Assembly: GCF_030272615.1 (NCBI RefSeq)
Contig: NC_081412.1
Coordinates: 97,277,796 to 97,341,795 of the forward strand
Reading direction: 5' to 3'
DNA length: 64,000 nt
Source of the DNA: Cryptomeria japonica
Lineage: Eukaryota; Streptophyta; Pinopsida; Cupressales; Cupressaceae
Part shown: positions 55,091 to 64,000 of the stretch, piece by piece
Numbering within the stretch: the first letter of the stretch is position 1
Layout of the letters: every line of letters starts with the position of its first letter
The notes under the pieces: generated by a model
What the model was told of the DNA's origin: nothing
The model's input: only the letters and a program-made list of their open reading frames with translations
Database searches by the model: none
Position numbers and translations under genes: made by a program

Positions 55091-58000
55091 GGAAACGATT
55101 TGTTGTATTGTTTTTGATTAAAAAGCAGCCAAAACTGGGGGCTGACCCGAAAGAAACAGACAAACCATTACCAGCACACGCACTACAGACACATGGCAGT
55201 CAGCGAATCCCTACTTTAATAATAAAAAACAAAAACTGCCTGCTGCTATTGGATAACCCGAGATTGACACCAATCTCGTCCAACAAGCGCCATAACCAAC
55301 AGTAAACCATCAATAATGTCATTACTATAACAACTGTTAAAAGTAGCAATATTACTATGGAAACAAACGTTCCAACGACAAAAACTAAAGCAAGAAGGCA
55401 GGAAACCAACCATACAACCTAATATCAGCACTCGTGTGCTTAGAGAGCATGAGCCTTGTCCAGTCATCAGCCAGGAACTAGAATAGTTCCTTAGTGGTGT
55501 CGCTTCCCATCCCTTCCGGATCCGCCTTATCCTAGTGGAACAAGCATAGAGAGGTAGCAGATGAGTGCATCACTTTGATAGCGAATTTTCCAATCTTGTT
55601 GACATAGGACTCTAGGTGCTCCAACGTTTTCTTAACACCATCTGGTATTGAGCCTCTCCATCTTTTTTGAATTGTCATACTAAAGGAAGTTATCAGGCAA
55701 CTCCGAATTTTTAATCCACCTCCGATCCAGGGCCATAGGGCTGGCTTTCGGGGTTCTCCACTTACTGATGATGGTGTTCTCCTTGAGGTAATTCACAGCT
55801 AAGTCAGTCACCGTGTCAACTGAGCTGTTGGTGTCACAGAAGATCCTATTATTTCTTTCCTTCCAGATATGCCAACAAACATGGGGAGGAATGAGTCTCC
55901 AAAAGAGAGTGACTGGCGGGTGAACATAAGGGCACTTCCAGTTGCTGATAAACTGTTGCAAGTCTTTCGAGAATGTCCAAGCCAAATTGAATTTCTGAAG
56001 AACTTTGTGTCAAACCCCAGAAGCAAAAGGGCAATGGATAAAGAGGTGATTTATGCTTTCCTCCGCACAACTACACATGACACATTTGTTGGCAAGCATA
56101 AATCCCCCCTTCTTCAAATTATCAATAGTAAGGACCTTCCCAGGAAGGGTTGTCCACCAGAAGAAGTTAATTTTAGGGATAAGCTGAGAGTTCCAAACTT
56201 CTTTCCAACTGCAACAATCATTGAAGGAGGCAACCAAGAGATTGTAGGCCGATTTAACACTGAAAGCCCTTGAGGGATTCACAGTCCAAACAAATTTATC
56301 AGTGTGAGTGAAATAGGGGATCCTGATCCCCTGCAGAAGGGATTGTAGCTCTTCAGCCTGATGAATCCATTGGGGGGTATTTCCCAGACTATCAACAAGC
56401 CTTAACCAGCAGTGGGAGGGAGAGATGTAGTTGCTCACAAGGGAGCTAATCGAATCCTTCAGAGGGATCATGAGACAACTGAATCGAGAGGAGGCAAGGG
56501 GTCTGTCCCCAATCCAGTTTTCCTCCCAAAATCTAATTTTCTGGCCACTTCCAACTTGCAACTTTAGACCCTGCTTGAGAAGTTCCCTGTTCTTAACAAA
56601 GTTGTTCCAAATTTTAGACCAAGGAAGGAGCACATTGGAAGAGAGGAGGGAGGGGAAGGTGGTGTGGTTGAAGTTCTTGGCCCTCATAATCATGCTCCAG
56701 TCCGTTTTGCCCGTCATAAGGATCCATCTGATTTTAGTCAACAAGGCTTTATTCAGATCAAAGATTTTTCTGATTCCAAGGCCACCCATGCTCTTTGGTT
56801 TGCATACCTTATCCCAATTGACTAAGCTGTTTATGGTCTTCTCTTCCAAACCCGTCCACACAAGGCTTCTTTGGATTCTCTTGAGTTTCTCAGCCATAGC
56901 ATTGGAAATTTTGAAAAGAGAGAGAAAGTAGACAAGGACACCTTGAAGGGAGGCCGCCAGAAGCTGGAGTTTGCCCGCACTACTCAGAGTTTTTCCAGTC
57001 TAGCCTGCGAGTTTATTTTGCATTCTTTCAAGGATTGATTCCCAAAAGTGGGGGGTGACCTCCTTGGTAGTGAGGGGGAGACCCAAGTAGGAATTAGGGA
57101 GATCAACAACACTACAACTCAAGATTTGGGTAAGTTTACCTTGGAGAATTCTATCTATGTCAAAGAAGTAAACCTTGCTCTTGCTATAGTTAATCAGTTG
57201 ACCAGAGGCATGGGCGTAATCTCCCAACAGATGCTTCCACACTTTAGCCTCTATCACAGACGAAAGGCCGAAAAGGAAGGTGTCCTCCACAAATTACTGC
57301 ATAACCATAGAGGGGTGAATGGAAGCAACCTTTACCCCTGAGATTCTATTGGTCCTGATCAGATTGGAGAAATTCTTACTTAAGACTTCAACAACCATAA
57401 TGAACAAATAAGGTGAGAGAGGGTCACCCTGACAAAGCCCCTTCCCCGCCTTGAAGAAGCCCCAGGGGGTGCCATTGACAATCCCTGAATAGTGAACACT
57501 TTCTACCACCACCCTGATAATATTGATAAATCTTTCCTAGAATCCCATCTTAGAAAGGACTGCATACAGGAATTTCCAATTAACCTTGTCATAAACCTTA
57601 GAGATGTCAAGTTTGAGAGCCATACCTGGGTTGTGAATTTTCTCCACAGAGTGAATGACCTCATGAGTAGTAATGACAACATCAAGCATTTGCTTGCCCT
57701 GAACAAAACCTCTTTGAGAAGGACTGATGCATTTATCAAGGAGGGATTTGATTATGTTGACAATAACTTTAGAGAAAATTTTGTAGACTGAGTTACATAG
57801 GTTGATGGGCCGATAGTCAGAAATAAGTTTCAGATCAGGAACTTTGGGCACCAAAACAATGAAGGTGTTATTCAACTTCTTCAGGAGTTTACCAGTGCGA
57901 ATGAAGTCCCTAGTAGCATTAGTGAGATCATACTTCACAGTTTCCCAAAAAGTCTGGAAAAAAGCTGAAGGGAAGCCGTCAGGAGCAGGGTTCTTAAAGG

Positions 58001-58580
58001 CAGCCATAGCAAAAACCACAGCTTTGACTTCCTCATCAGACACACGGCTTATCAGCAACTCATTATCAGCATCATCCAGGACCTGAAGAATGAGACTAAG
58101 GAGTTTATCACTGATTTCATTAGGTTCCCTGATCCTATCATTTGAGTAGGCATTAGCAAAGTGAAGGGAAGCCCATTGACCAATTTCATTATTCCCTGCC
58201 ACTTCCTCATTTTTGTCATTGAGGATGGATCGGATAGTGTTCCTTCTTTTATGTTTTGAGGCCGATCTGTGAAAGAAAGAGGTGTTTTTGTCCCCCTCAA
58301 CTAACCATTGGATCCTGCATCTTTGCTTCGAGTAAATTTCTTCTAGATTCATGATTTCTTTCCATTTGTGTCTCCATCCCACTTCCTCCGTATGAGTGAT
58401 CCTAGTGGAAGTCCCCTCCGCAATGGTCCTCTAGAGGCGGTCCAAATTGGTTTTGGCCTCCTTTTTTTTTTTTGAAGATATCCCCAAAGGAAGAGAGGCT
58501 CCAAGCTTTCACCTCCCTTTTGATGATTTCCAACTTTTTATAAATTCTGAACATAGCCGTCCCTTGAACATAGCTGTCCA
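55090..58580 (-). pseudogene. LINE remnant: reverse transcriptase and zf-RVT domains
   Basis: Read on the minus strand. 58382-57537 is one open stretch with RT motifs: PAPDGFPSAFFQTFWE, SDYRPINLCNSVYKIFSKV, SPSQRGFVQGKQM and LKLDISKVYDKVNW. Next come GLCQGDPLSPYLFIMVVE (57512-57294, shifted) and SKVYFFDIDRILQGKL (57290-57000). 56897-56010 is a 295-codon stretch with GLGIRKIFDLNKALLTK, RFWEENWIGDRPL and the zinc-binding CVMCSCAEESINHLFIHCPF. 55985-55680 continues VCWHIWKERNNRIF. An A-rich tail lies near 55090-55130. The endonuclease part is missing (5' truncated). FAHD-type catalytic residues are not intact in one frame, so it is inactive. Confidence 0.9.
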
Positions 58581-58632
58581 TCAATGACAACACAATATCA
58601 TTATGTCAACATATTTTGCACATATGCCAACA
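58575..58632 (-). mobile_element. Stub of the 3' LTR of the Copia element at 58.6-64 kb
   Basis: After the polypurine tract AAAGGGGGAGAT (minus strand) the LTR begins TGTTGGCATATG at 58632 and continues GTTGACATAATGATATTGTG for about 58 bases, then gives way to LINE sequence near 58575. The remainder of the 3' LTR is not on the other side of the LINE. Confidence 0.65.
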
Positions 58633-58877
58633 ATCTCCCCCTTTGGCATTGATGACAATATACAAAGATATCTCTCTTTTTGCATCACATCTTCTCCTTA
58701 ATACTGCAGATATCTTTTCCACTTCACATCTTCCCCCCCTTTGACAACAATGCCAAAGTGGAGGCACAAGCTTCCCTGTTACACTATGTTGCTCCCCCTA
58801 AGGAGTAGCATCCTTCAACACATCAATCTTGAAAATATATAGCAAAGTAATGTCTGACTGATGTGGAGCACAAACCT

Positions 58878-59579
58878 TTAGATTACCTCTTGAAGGGGCA
58901 ACACCCCCAATTCACCTCTCAGATAGTTAAAAGTAGCCTTCGGTAGAGGCTTGGTGAATATGTCTGCTAACTGCTCCTTACTGGAAACATGTTCCAATAC
59001 CACCTCTTTGTTTTGAACCTTTTCCCTCAAGAAATGATACTTGAGTTCAAAGTGCTTGGTTCTAGCATGTAAAACTGGATTCTTGGAAATGTTAATTGCA
59101 CTTGTATTGTCACAGAATATACTTATCGGTTCAGATACAGGAACTTTGAAACCATTCAATACATGCTTCATCCAAATAGTCTGGGTGCAGTTCATAAAAG
59201 CTGCAACATACTCTGCTTCTGTTGTAGACTGAGAGATACAATTCTGCTTTTTACTCATCCATGAGACCAGTTTACCACCGAGAAAGAATGCACCACCGGT
59301 TGTGCTCTTCCGGTCATCTACATTACTAGCTACTAGGTGAGATTCTCTTGGGTTTTTCTGAAACCGAGCGGTAATACCCACTACATGTGCAATGTCCGGT
59401 TTGCTATGCACTACATAATGCAACTTACCAATCATTGATCGGTATTCCTTCTCATTTACCAATGCTGAGTCATCTTCTTTTGATAGTTTACAACCGGTCA
59501 CCATTGGTGTACCAACTGGTTTACTGTCTTTCATGCCAAAGGCCTTCAACACCTCTTTGACATACTTGGACTGAGTCAT
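58878..59579 (-). CDS. Copia RNase H part
   Basis: Opens MTQSKYVKEVLKAFGMKD. It contains DDRKSTTGGAFFLGGKLVSW, QNCISQSTTEAEYVAAF, FCDNTSAINISKNPVLHART and the terminal EQLADIFTKPLPKATFNYLR. The stop is at about 58878, close to the polypurine tract, the normal place. Confidence 0.9.
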   Translation of the reverse strand: MTQSKYVKEVLKAFGMKDSKPVGTPMVTGCKLSKEDDSALVNEKEYRSMIGKLHYVVHSKPDIAHVVGITARFQKNPRESHLVASNVDDRKSTTGGAFFLGGKLVSWMSKKQNCISQSTTEAEYVAAFMNCTQTIWMKHVLNGFKVPVSEPISIFCDNTSAINISKNPVLHARTKHFELKYHFLREKVQNKEVVLEHVSSKEQLADIFTKPLPKATFNYLRGELGVLPLQEVI

Positions 59580-59596
59580 AAAGATTCATCTTTCAT

Positions 59597-60322
59597 TTAC
59601 TGAATCTGCAGTCCAATAAAGAACTTAATCTCACCTATGAGTGACATCTCAAACTCCTTTTTCATCTCATCTGCAAAGTCATGAATCATCTTGTCATCTC
59701 CACCAAAGATTATATCATCAACAAATACTTCACAGATCATAATCTGATCTCCTTCTGATTTTAAGTAGATATTGCTATCTTCACTTGTTTTTCCAAATCC
59801 AATCTTCACAAGATGAGAGTGCAAGAGTTCATACCATGCTTTAGGTACTTGCTTCAGTCCATATAAAGCTTTATGTAACCTACACAACATGTCACTGTCT
59901 TCTGATAGGGCAAACCCATCTGGTTGCTCTATATATACCTCCTCTTCAAGTATTCCATTTAGAAATGCAAATTTTACATCCATTTGGTATACCTTGAATC
60001 CTTTAAAAGTTGCATATGCAAGAAGCATACGAACTCCTTCCAATCTTGCTACTGGAGCAAAGGTTTCACCATAGTCCTCTCCTTCTTCTTGGGCATATCC
60101 TTTACATACTAGCCTGACTTTGTTCCTTACCACTGTGCTATCCTCATTTAGCTTATTTTTGAAAACCCATTTAGTTCCAATGACATTTTTATGCTTCGGT
60201 CTGGTTACCAAAGACCATGTACCATTCTTTTCTATTTGGTCAAGTTCCTCCTCCATTGCCTTGATCCAATCTTCATCTTTATGTGCCTCTTTGAATGATT
60301 TAGGCTCAAATTCAGAGATCAT
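59597..60322 (-). CDS. Copia reverse transcriptase part
   Basis: Opens [20 protein letters not shown] and contains [60 protein letters not shown] and the active-site [11 protein letters not shown]. It ends [16 protein letters not shown] and is separated by a short break from the RNase H part. Confidence 0.9.
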   Translation of the reverse strand: MISEFEPKSFKEAHKDEDWIKAMEEELDQIEKNGTWSLVTRPKHKNVIGTKWVFKNKLNEDSTVVRNKVRLVCKGYAQEEGEDYGETFAPVARLEGVRMLLAYATFKGFKVYQMDVKFAFLNGILEEEVYIEQPDGFALSEDSDMLCRLHKALYGLKQVPKAWYELLHSHLVKIGFGKTSEDSNIYLKSEGDQIMICEVFVDDIIFGGDDKMIHDFADEMKKEFEMSLIGEIKFFIGLQIQ

Positions 60323-60558
60323 ACATGAGCTTTCTCTGACCTTTCTTCTTGTGAGAATTCCTGCATCTTTGTCTCATATGATCTGCTATGGATCATGATT
60401 GAGTTTGACATACCATGGTATGTTCTTAAGAACTTCCTCTTGCTTTTCTTCATGATCCTCATCTTCATCAGCATCAACATCTACTGGTGTAGGAGCACAA
60501 TTACTAATACTGGGCTGATTTACAACCGGTTCCCATAAAGTTACTACCGGTTCATCTC

Positions 60559-60939
60559 CTACTTGCTTACTGTCGATTCCCTTCGATTTCTCAGATTTTT
60601 CATCAACCCTAACATTGATGCTTTCAACAATTCTCTGAGTCCTATTATTGAAACATTTGAGAGCTTTATTTTTGTGAAATATCCTAGGAATATTCCTTCA
60701 TCACATTTTGCATCGAACTTGCTCTGGTGTTCACTCTTCTTGATATAACATTTACTTCCAAATACTCTAAAGTAGCTTACCACTAGTGTCTTACTGGTCC
60801 AGTACTCATAAGGAGTCTTATCCTTTCCTTTCTTGATGAGTACCTGGTTCATTGTGTAGACTGCAGTGCTCAATGCTTCTCTCCAAAATGTGTGAGCAAC
60901 CTTTCCTTGGATTAGCATTGTTCTAGCCGCTTCAACCAC
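60559..60939 (-). pseudogene. Copia integrase C-terminal part
   Basis: Continues directly after the TAG as VEAARTMLIQGKVAHTFWRE, then TPYEYWTSKT, FRVFGSKCYIKK and CDEGIFLGYF. It diverges and closes near 60559. About 240 bp of linker to the RT part is not cleanly open. Confidence 0.85.
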
Positions 60940-60942
60940 TGT

Positions 60943-62802
60943 CTAGTTTTTTCTCTCTGCTAAGTCATTCAGTTGTGGAGTCCGGGGGGCAGACAATTGC
61001 CTTTTGATGTCATTCTCTTCACAATATTGGTTGAATTCATCGGAAGTGAATTCTCCTCCTTGATTAGTTCTAAGGCATCTGATTCTTCTACCACTTTCCT
61101 TTTCTACCAGTGCTATGAAAGCTTTGAACTTTCCAAAGGCTTCAGACTTGTCCTTCAAGAATGTGACCCACATCATTCTTGAACAATCATATGTGAGAAT
61201 CATAAAATACCTATCTCCTTGCACACTCCTAGTTTTCATAGGATCACACAAATCAGTATGCACACGATCAAGTAAGTTGTCAGCAGTGAAAGATTTACCT
61301 TTCAAGATTGAGGAAGACATTTTCCCCAGTTGGCATTCTTTGCACAAAGGATTTTCTGGTTTGCTCAATGTCGGTAGTCCTCTAACTGTCGTGATCTTAC
61401 TGGCCTTTACTATGCTATCAAAGTTTACATGGCAGAGTCGCCTATGCCATATCCAGCTATCATCAAACTTAGCCATAAGACATGTACTTATATTTGCATT
61501 CAGCTGGAATAAGTTACCTTTGGTCTGCGTACCAGTGGCCATCAGTTCACCATTCTTTCTTTTGATTTTGCACACTCCATTTTTGAATTCCAGAGTGAGT
61601 CCACTGTCATTCAGCTGGGCAACACTCAATAGATTGTGTCCGAGACCTTCCACCCAATACACATTGTCAGCCCTGCTCTTTCCATTTAGAGAGATTGACC
61701 CTCTGCCTTTGACCATACATGGTGCATCATTACCAAAACGAACCACACCACCATCATATTCTTCCAGAGATATAAACTTTCTTCGGTCACCAGTCATATG
61801 GTGAGAACAACCACTGTCAATAATCCACTCATTGGAATTATCAAAGCGGGAGACAAGAGCCTTCTTGTCTGACACATCCTCCTTGACTGCAACAAACACA
61901 ATATCTTCATTTTCTTCATCTTCTGATTCCTCATCTGTGACACCTTCATCAACTGCTACAAAACAGTTTCTTCGGTTTCCTCCTTTGAATTTCTTGAACC
62001 TTTCCAGTTTGTCCTTGTTGTCACCATTATGACAGTTTATAGCGATGTGTCCTATCCGATTACAAGAGAAGCATTTCAAAGGAAGCTTATCTTTGTATTT
62101 GCCGGTTCCCTTAGGAAGTCTCTTGGTAAGAAGAGCTTCAAATTCCATCAGAATCTCCTCATCATCCATTTCTCTGCTCTGTCTTGGTTCACCACTGATG
62201 CTTGCTTCTTTTCCTTTTTTGGATGGTGCAATAGATGCCCTAAAAGTTGATTCAGTCTTCTGAACACTGCCATTAAAACTATTTAGCTCATACGCTGTTA
62301 ATTTTGCAATGATGGAGTCTAGGGATACCTTAGTCTTGTCTATTGATCTCAACTCCTGAATAGCAGCAACCCTTATTGCATAGACCAGTAATAAGGATCT
62401 CAGGACTTTACTAATAACAGTGGAATCTTCCATTTTCCCTCCTGCACTCTTGATGTCTCCAACAATAGTCTTGATTCTTATTCCATATTGTTGAATGGTC
62501 TCACCTTCAACCATCCACATGTCTTCAAACTTCCTTCTAAGGCTTTCTTCCTTAGCTTGTTTTACATGCTCATCACCGCCATAGATATTCTCAAGAGTAT
62601 CCCATACTTCTTTGGGATTTTCTTTATCCTGGACATCGATAAACTCAATGTCAGATAAGCTGCTGATTAGGGCTTCCATGACTTGCCCATTCTCTTGGAT
62701 CTCTCTCTTTTGATCATCGGTGAGGGTACCGGTAGGAATAGCATAGGCATTTTCAACATAGCTCCAATGTTGAGCACCCATGCATCTGATGTATATCTTC
62801 AT
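60943..62802 (-). CDS. Copia gag, protease and integrase N-terminal part (619 codons, ends at nonsense TAG)
   Basis: Starts MKIYIRCMGAQHW at 62802. Gag runs to the zinc knuckle CFSCNRIGHIAINCH (about residues 245-260). Protease active site WIIDSGCSHHMTG lies near residue 330. The GAG-pre-integrase region (WHRRLCHVNFDSI) precedes CKECQLGKM. In the integrase core the first catalytic Asp is in RVHTDLCDPM, but the second reads RTNQGGEF where the family has an Asp (RTD.GGEF or RSD.GGEF). The frame ends at AERKN followed by TAG, in place of the usual basic codon before TVVEAARTM. Confidence 0.9.
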   Translation of the reverse strand: MKIYIRCMGAQHWSYVENAYAIPTGTLTDDQKREIQENGQVMEALISSLSDIEFIDVQDKENPKEVWDTLENIYGGDEHVKQAKEESLRRKFEDMWMVEGETIQQYGIRIKTIVGDIKSAGGKMEDSTVISKVLRSLLLVYAIRVAAIQELRSIDKTKVSLDSIIAKLTAYELNSFNGSVQKTESTFRASIAPSKKGKEASISGEPRQSREMDDEEILMEFEALLTKRLPKGTGKYKDKLPLKCFSCNRIGHIAINCHNGDNKDKLERFKKFKGGNRRNCFVAVDEGVTDEESEDEENEDIVFVAVKEDVSDKKALVSRFDNSNEWIIDSGCSHHMTGDRRKFISLEEYDGGVVRFGNDAPCMVKGRGSISLNGKSRADNVYWVEGLGHNLLSVAQLNDSGLTLEFKNGVCKIKRKNGELMATGTQTKGNLFQLNANISTCLMAKFDDSWIWHRRLCHVNFDSIVKASKITTVRGLPTLSKPENPLCKECQLGKMSSSILKGKSFTADNLLDRVHTDLCDPMKTRSVQGDRYFMILTYDCSRMMWVTFLKDKSEAFGKFKAFIALVEKESGRRIRCLRTNQGGEFTSDEFNQYCEENDIKRQLSAPRTPQLNDLAERKN

Positions 62803-62917
62803 TGTCTTTCCATATTTTAAAACTGTCTCTGTTGAACTTTGGACTTTCCCTCTTCATCATTACAATAGGATCTTTCCCTCAAGCGGTTAAGCTTACAACA
62901 CAAAGGGCCTAGAGGGC

Positions 62918-62929
62918 GCTCTGATACCA
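62918..62929 (-). other. Primer binding site (initiator tRNA-Met type)
   Basis: TGGTATCAGAGC on the minus strand, two bases inside the LTR end (TTATCA). It fixes the internal boundary of the 5' LTR at about 62932. Confidence 0.85.
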
Positions 62930-62931
62930 AT

Positions 62932-64000
62932 TGATAACTCAGTTATGAACAATGAGTACCAAACCGGTATTGGGAGGGGGGGGGGTGTTGAATCAGTACA
63001 GGCACACAACCTTTTCCTGAACCGGTTAGATTGCAGACTATAAAATACTGACAATCCCTAACACTGGTCTGAACCAGATTACTACTGGTAAAACATAGTG
63101 CAACTGTGAAAGTCATGAACCAGTCAATCTTCTTAGCTTTCCATACAACCTACTCCCTCATTTCCACTTTGTCCTTATGCATAAGCAGATAATCTATCAT
63201 CAAAGATACAATGATTTACCACTAAACAAGAAATAACAAAACATCACATGAAAGAGGCATCACATGACACACATAATTTTTTTATGTGGAAACCCAACTG
63301 GGAAAAACCACAGTGGGGATGAATACGCACAAGCTGTTTTTGAATTCTTTAGAAGTCTGCTCTGTTAGGAGCCAGGTTCGGTTAAAGACTGTTACATTAG
63401 GTTCTGTTAGGAACCAATCCTATTAGGGATCACCAGGTTAAGGGATGACTAGAATACCCGGTTAAGGGTTAAACCCTGTTAGAGGTTACCTTGTTAGAGG
63501 ATTTTATGAACTCAATGGCTTTGAGTCACCCTGTTAAAGGATTTACAACAAGTTGGTTAAAGCTACCCTGTTCAGGGATTTTGCAACTGTTGAAGTGGTT
63601 AGAGATCAACAGGTGTTACAATGATTTGGTAAATAGCACTTCAATGCCAATGCAGATCCGCTTTAGTTCCTTTCTTCTGCATACACACTCTGCAGGTATC
63701 AATCCTCTCGACTGGTCTGACAAGAATCGCGTATCTTTGCACATAGATACACACACAACATTTGTCAACCACCTCAGCATGAAACACCACATCGACCTTA
63801 TAAGAAACAGATAGGTCGGTAACATAAACCCTAAACCCTAAATTTAGGTTGATCAATTCAGTTGGTTGAATCCTGACCATTGAACACTTTGAATTTGAAT
63901 ACAACAGTCTTGAACAGATCTCAAAACATTCTCCATCATTCGTTCTTCGCCGCTTCTTGGAGGTGATAACCCATCACGCATTCTCCACCGTTTGCAGAGA
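62932..64000 (-). mobile_element. 5' LTR of the Copia element (runs off the window)
   Basis: On the minus strand it ends ...GAGTTATCA next to the primer site. It includes a run of nine G (about 62977-62986) followed by TTGAATCAG, the GGAAACCCAACTGGGAAAAA block at about 63288, a degenerate series of CCTGTTAGAGG-type repeats (about 63355-63580), and AAACCCTAAACCCTAAA at about 63826. The start of the LTR is outside the window, so it is at least 1.07 kb long. Confidence 0.75.
63355..63580. repeat. Degenerate CCTGTTA(G/A)AGG/GGTTAAGGG repeats inside the Copia LTR
   Basis: CTGTTAGGA, CCTATTAGGGATCACC, GGTTAAGGG, CCTGTTAGAGGTTACC, CTTGTTAGAGGATTT, CCTGTTAAAGGATTT and CCTGTTCAGGGATTT follow one another every 15 to 45 bases. 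Confidence 0.7.

Larger units (their letters stand above)
58633..62931 (-). mobile_element. Copia retrotransposon internal region (gag-pol), inactive
   Basis: This 4.3-kb region lies between a primer site at 62918-62929 (TGGTATCAGAGC read on the minus strand, matching initiator tRNA-Met) and a polypurine tract near 58635. Domain order is Gag, zinc knuckle, protease, integrase, reverse transcriptase, RNase H, the Copia (Ty1) order. One nonsense codon and later frame breaks make it non-functional. The two LTRs lie outside: the 5' LTR runs off the window and the 3' LTR is a short stub. Confidence 0.92.

Noticed and set aside
63826-63842. AAACCCTAAACCCTAAA as telomeric repeat
   Set aside because: Only two units inside a Copia LTR; AAACCCTAA is common by chance and also occurs in the giant LTRs.

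Overview
The window is plant nuclear DNA, most likely from a conifer or another gymnosperm. That is inferred from one conserved plant gene whose exons lie inside introns of 6.5 to 16.5 kb, and from the very dense, old, nested retrotransposons filling those introns. I cannot name the species.

The only host gene I can support is on the + strand: the 3' two-fifths of a callose synthase (GT48, glucan-synthase-like). Sixteen exons between 4212 and 54400 join without a frame break into 639 codons plus stop. The protein matches the GSL8/GSL10 (CalS10/CalS9) subgroup. The 5' exons lie upstream of the window. Introns are bimodal: eleven of 75 to 300 bp and four of 9.1, 16.5, 14.6 and 6.5 kb. One large intron has a GC-AG boundary.

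Nearly everything else is mobile DNA. (1) Two giant solo LTRs of 3.8 and 3.9 kb (16979-20792 and 36320-40207) have perfect 5-bp target duplications. (2) A related element at about 23.9-29.5 kb carries a decayed ORF of about 1,000 codons on the minus strand. The two solo LTRs keep the first codons of the same ORF, at the same place between two TATA boxes. Upstream of it they carry a tandem array of about 167-bp units with a GC-rich inverted repeat, so these LTRs seem to contain a transcription unit inside U3. (3) A third solo LTR of another family lies at 11691-13305 (duplication GATAT). (4) There are three LINE remnants (8.5-9.9 kb minus, 49.1-50.4 kb plus, 55.1-58.6 kb minus). (5) There are two Copia elements: an old one at 35.3-41.6 kb split by a giant solo LTR and by a hAT-like element, and a fuller one at 58.6-64.0 kb, minus, running off the window. 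(6) hAT-like non-autonomous elements rich in ACTCG subterminal repeats occur at 1170-2553, 22042-22746, 40709-41295 and 49362-50285, three with perfect 8-bp target duplications. (7) A 470-bp near-perfect inverted repeat lies at 23447-23916.

Layout: 1-4211 upstream intron with a hAT-like element; 4212-13944 first four exons and a 9.1-kb intron; 13945-30490 the largest intron, with one giant LTR, the hairpin and the ORF-bearing relative; 30491-31439 four exons; 31440-45990 intron with the nested Copia/giant LTR/hAT stack; 45991-46758 four exons; 46759-53289 GC-AG intron with LINE, hAT and a decayed unknown ORF; 53290-54400 last four exons; 54401-64000 3' flank with LINE and Copia. The most unusual feature is the giant-LTR family: embedded ORF, two promoters and a nucleosome-length repeat array.
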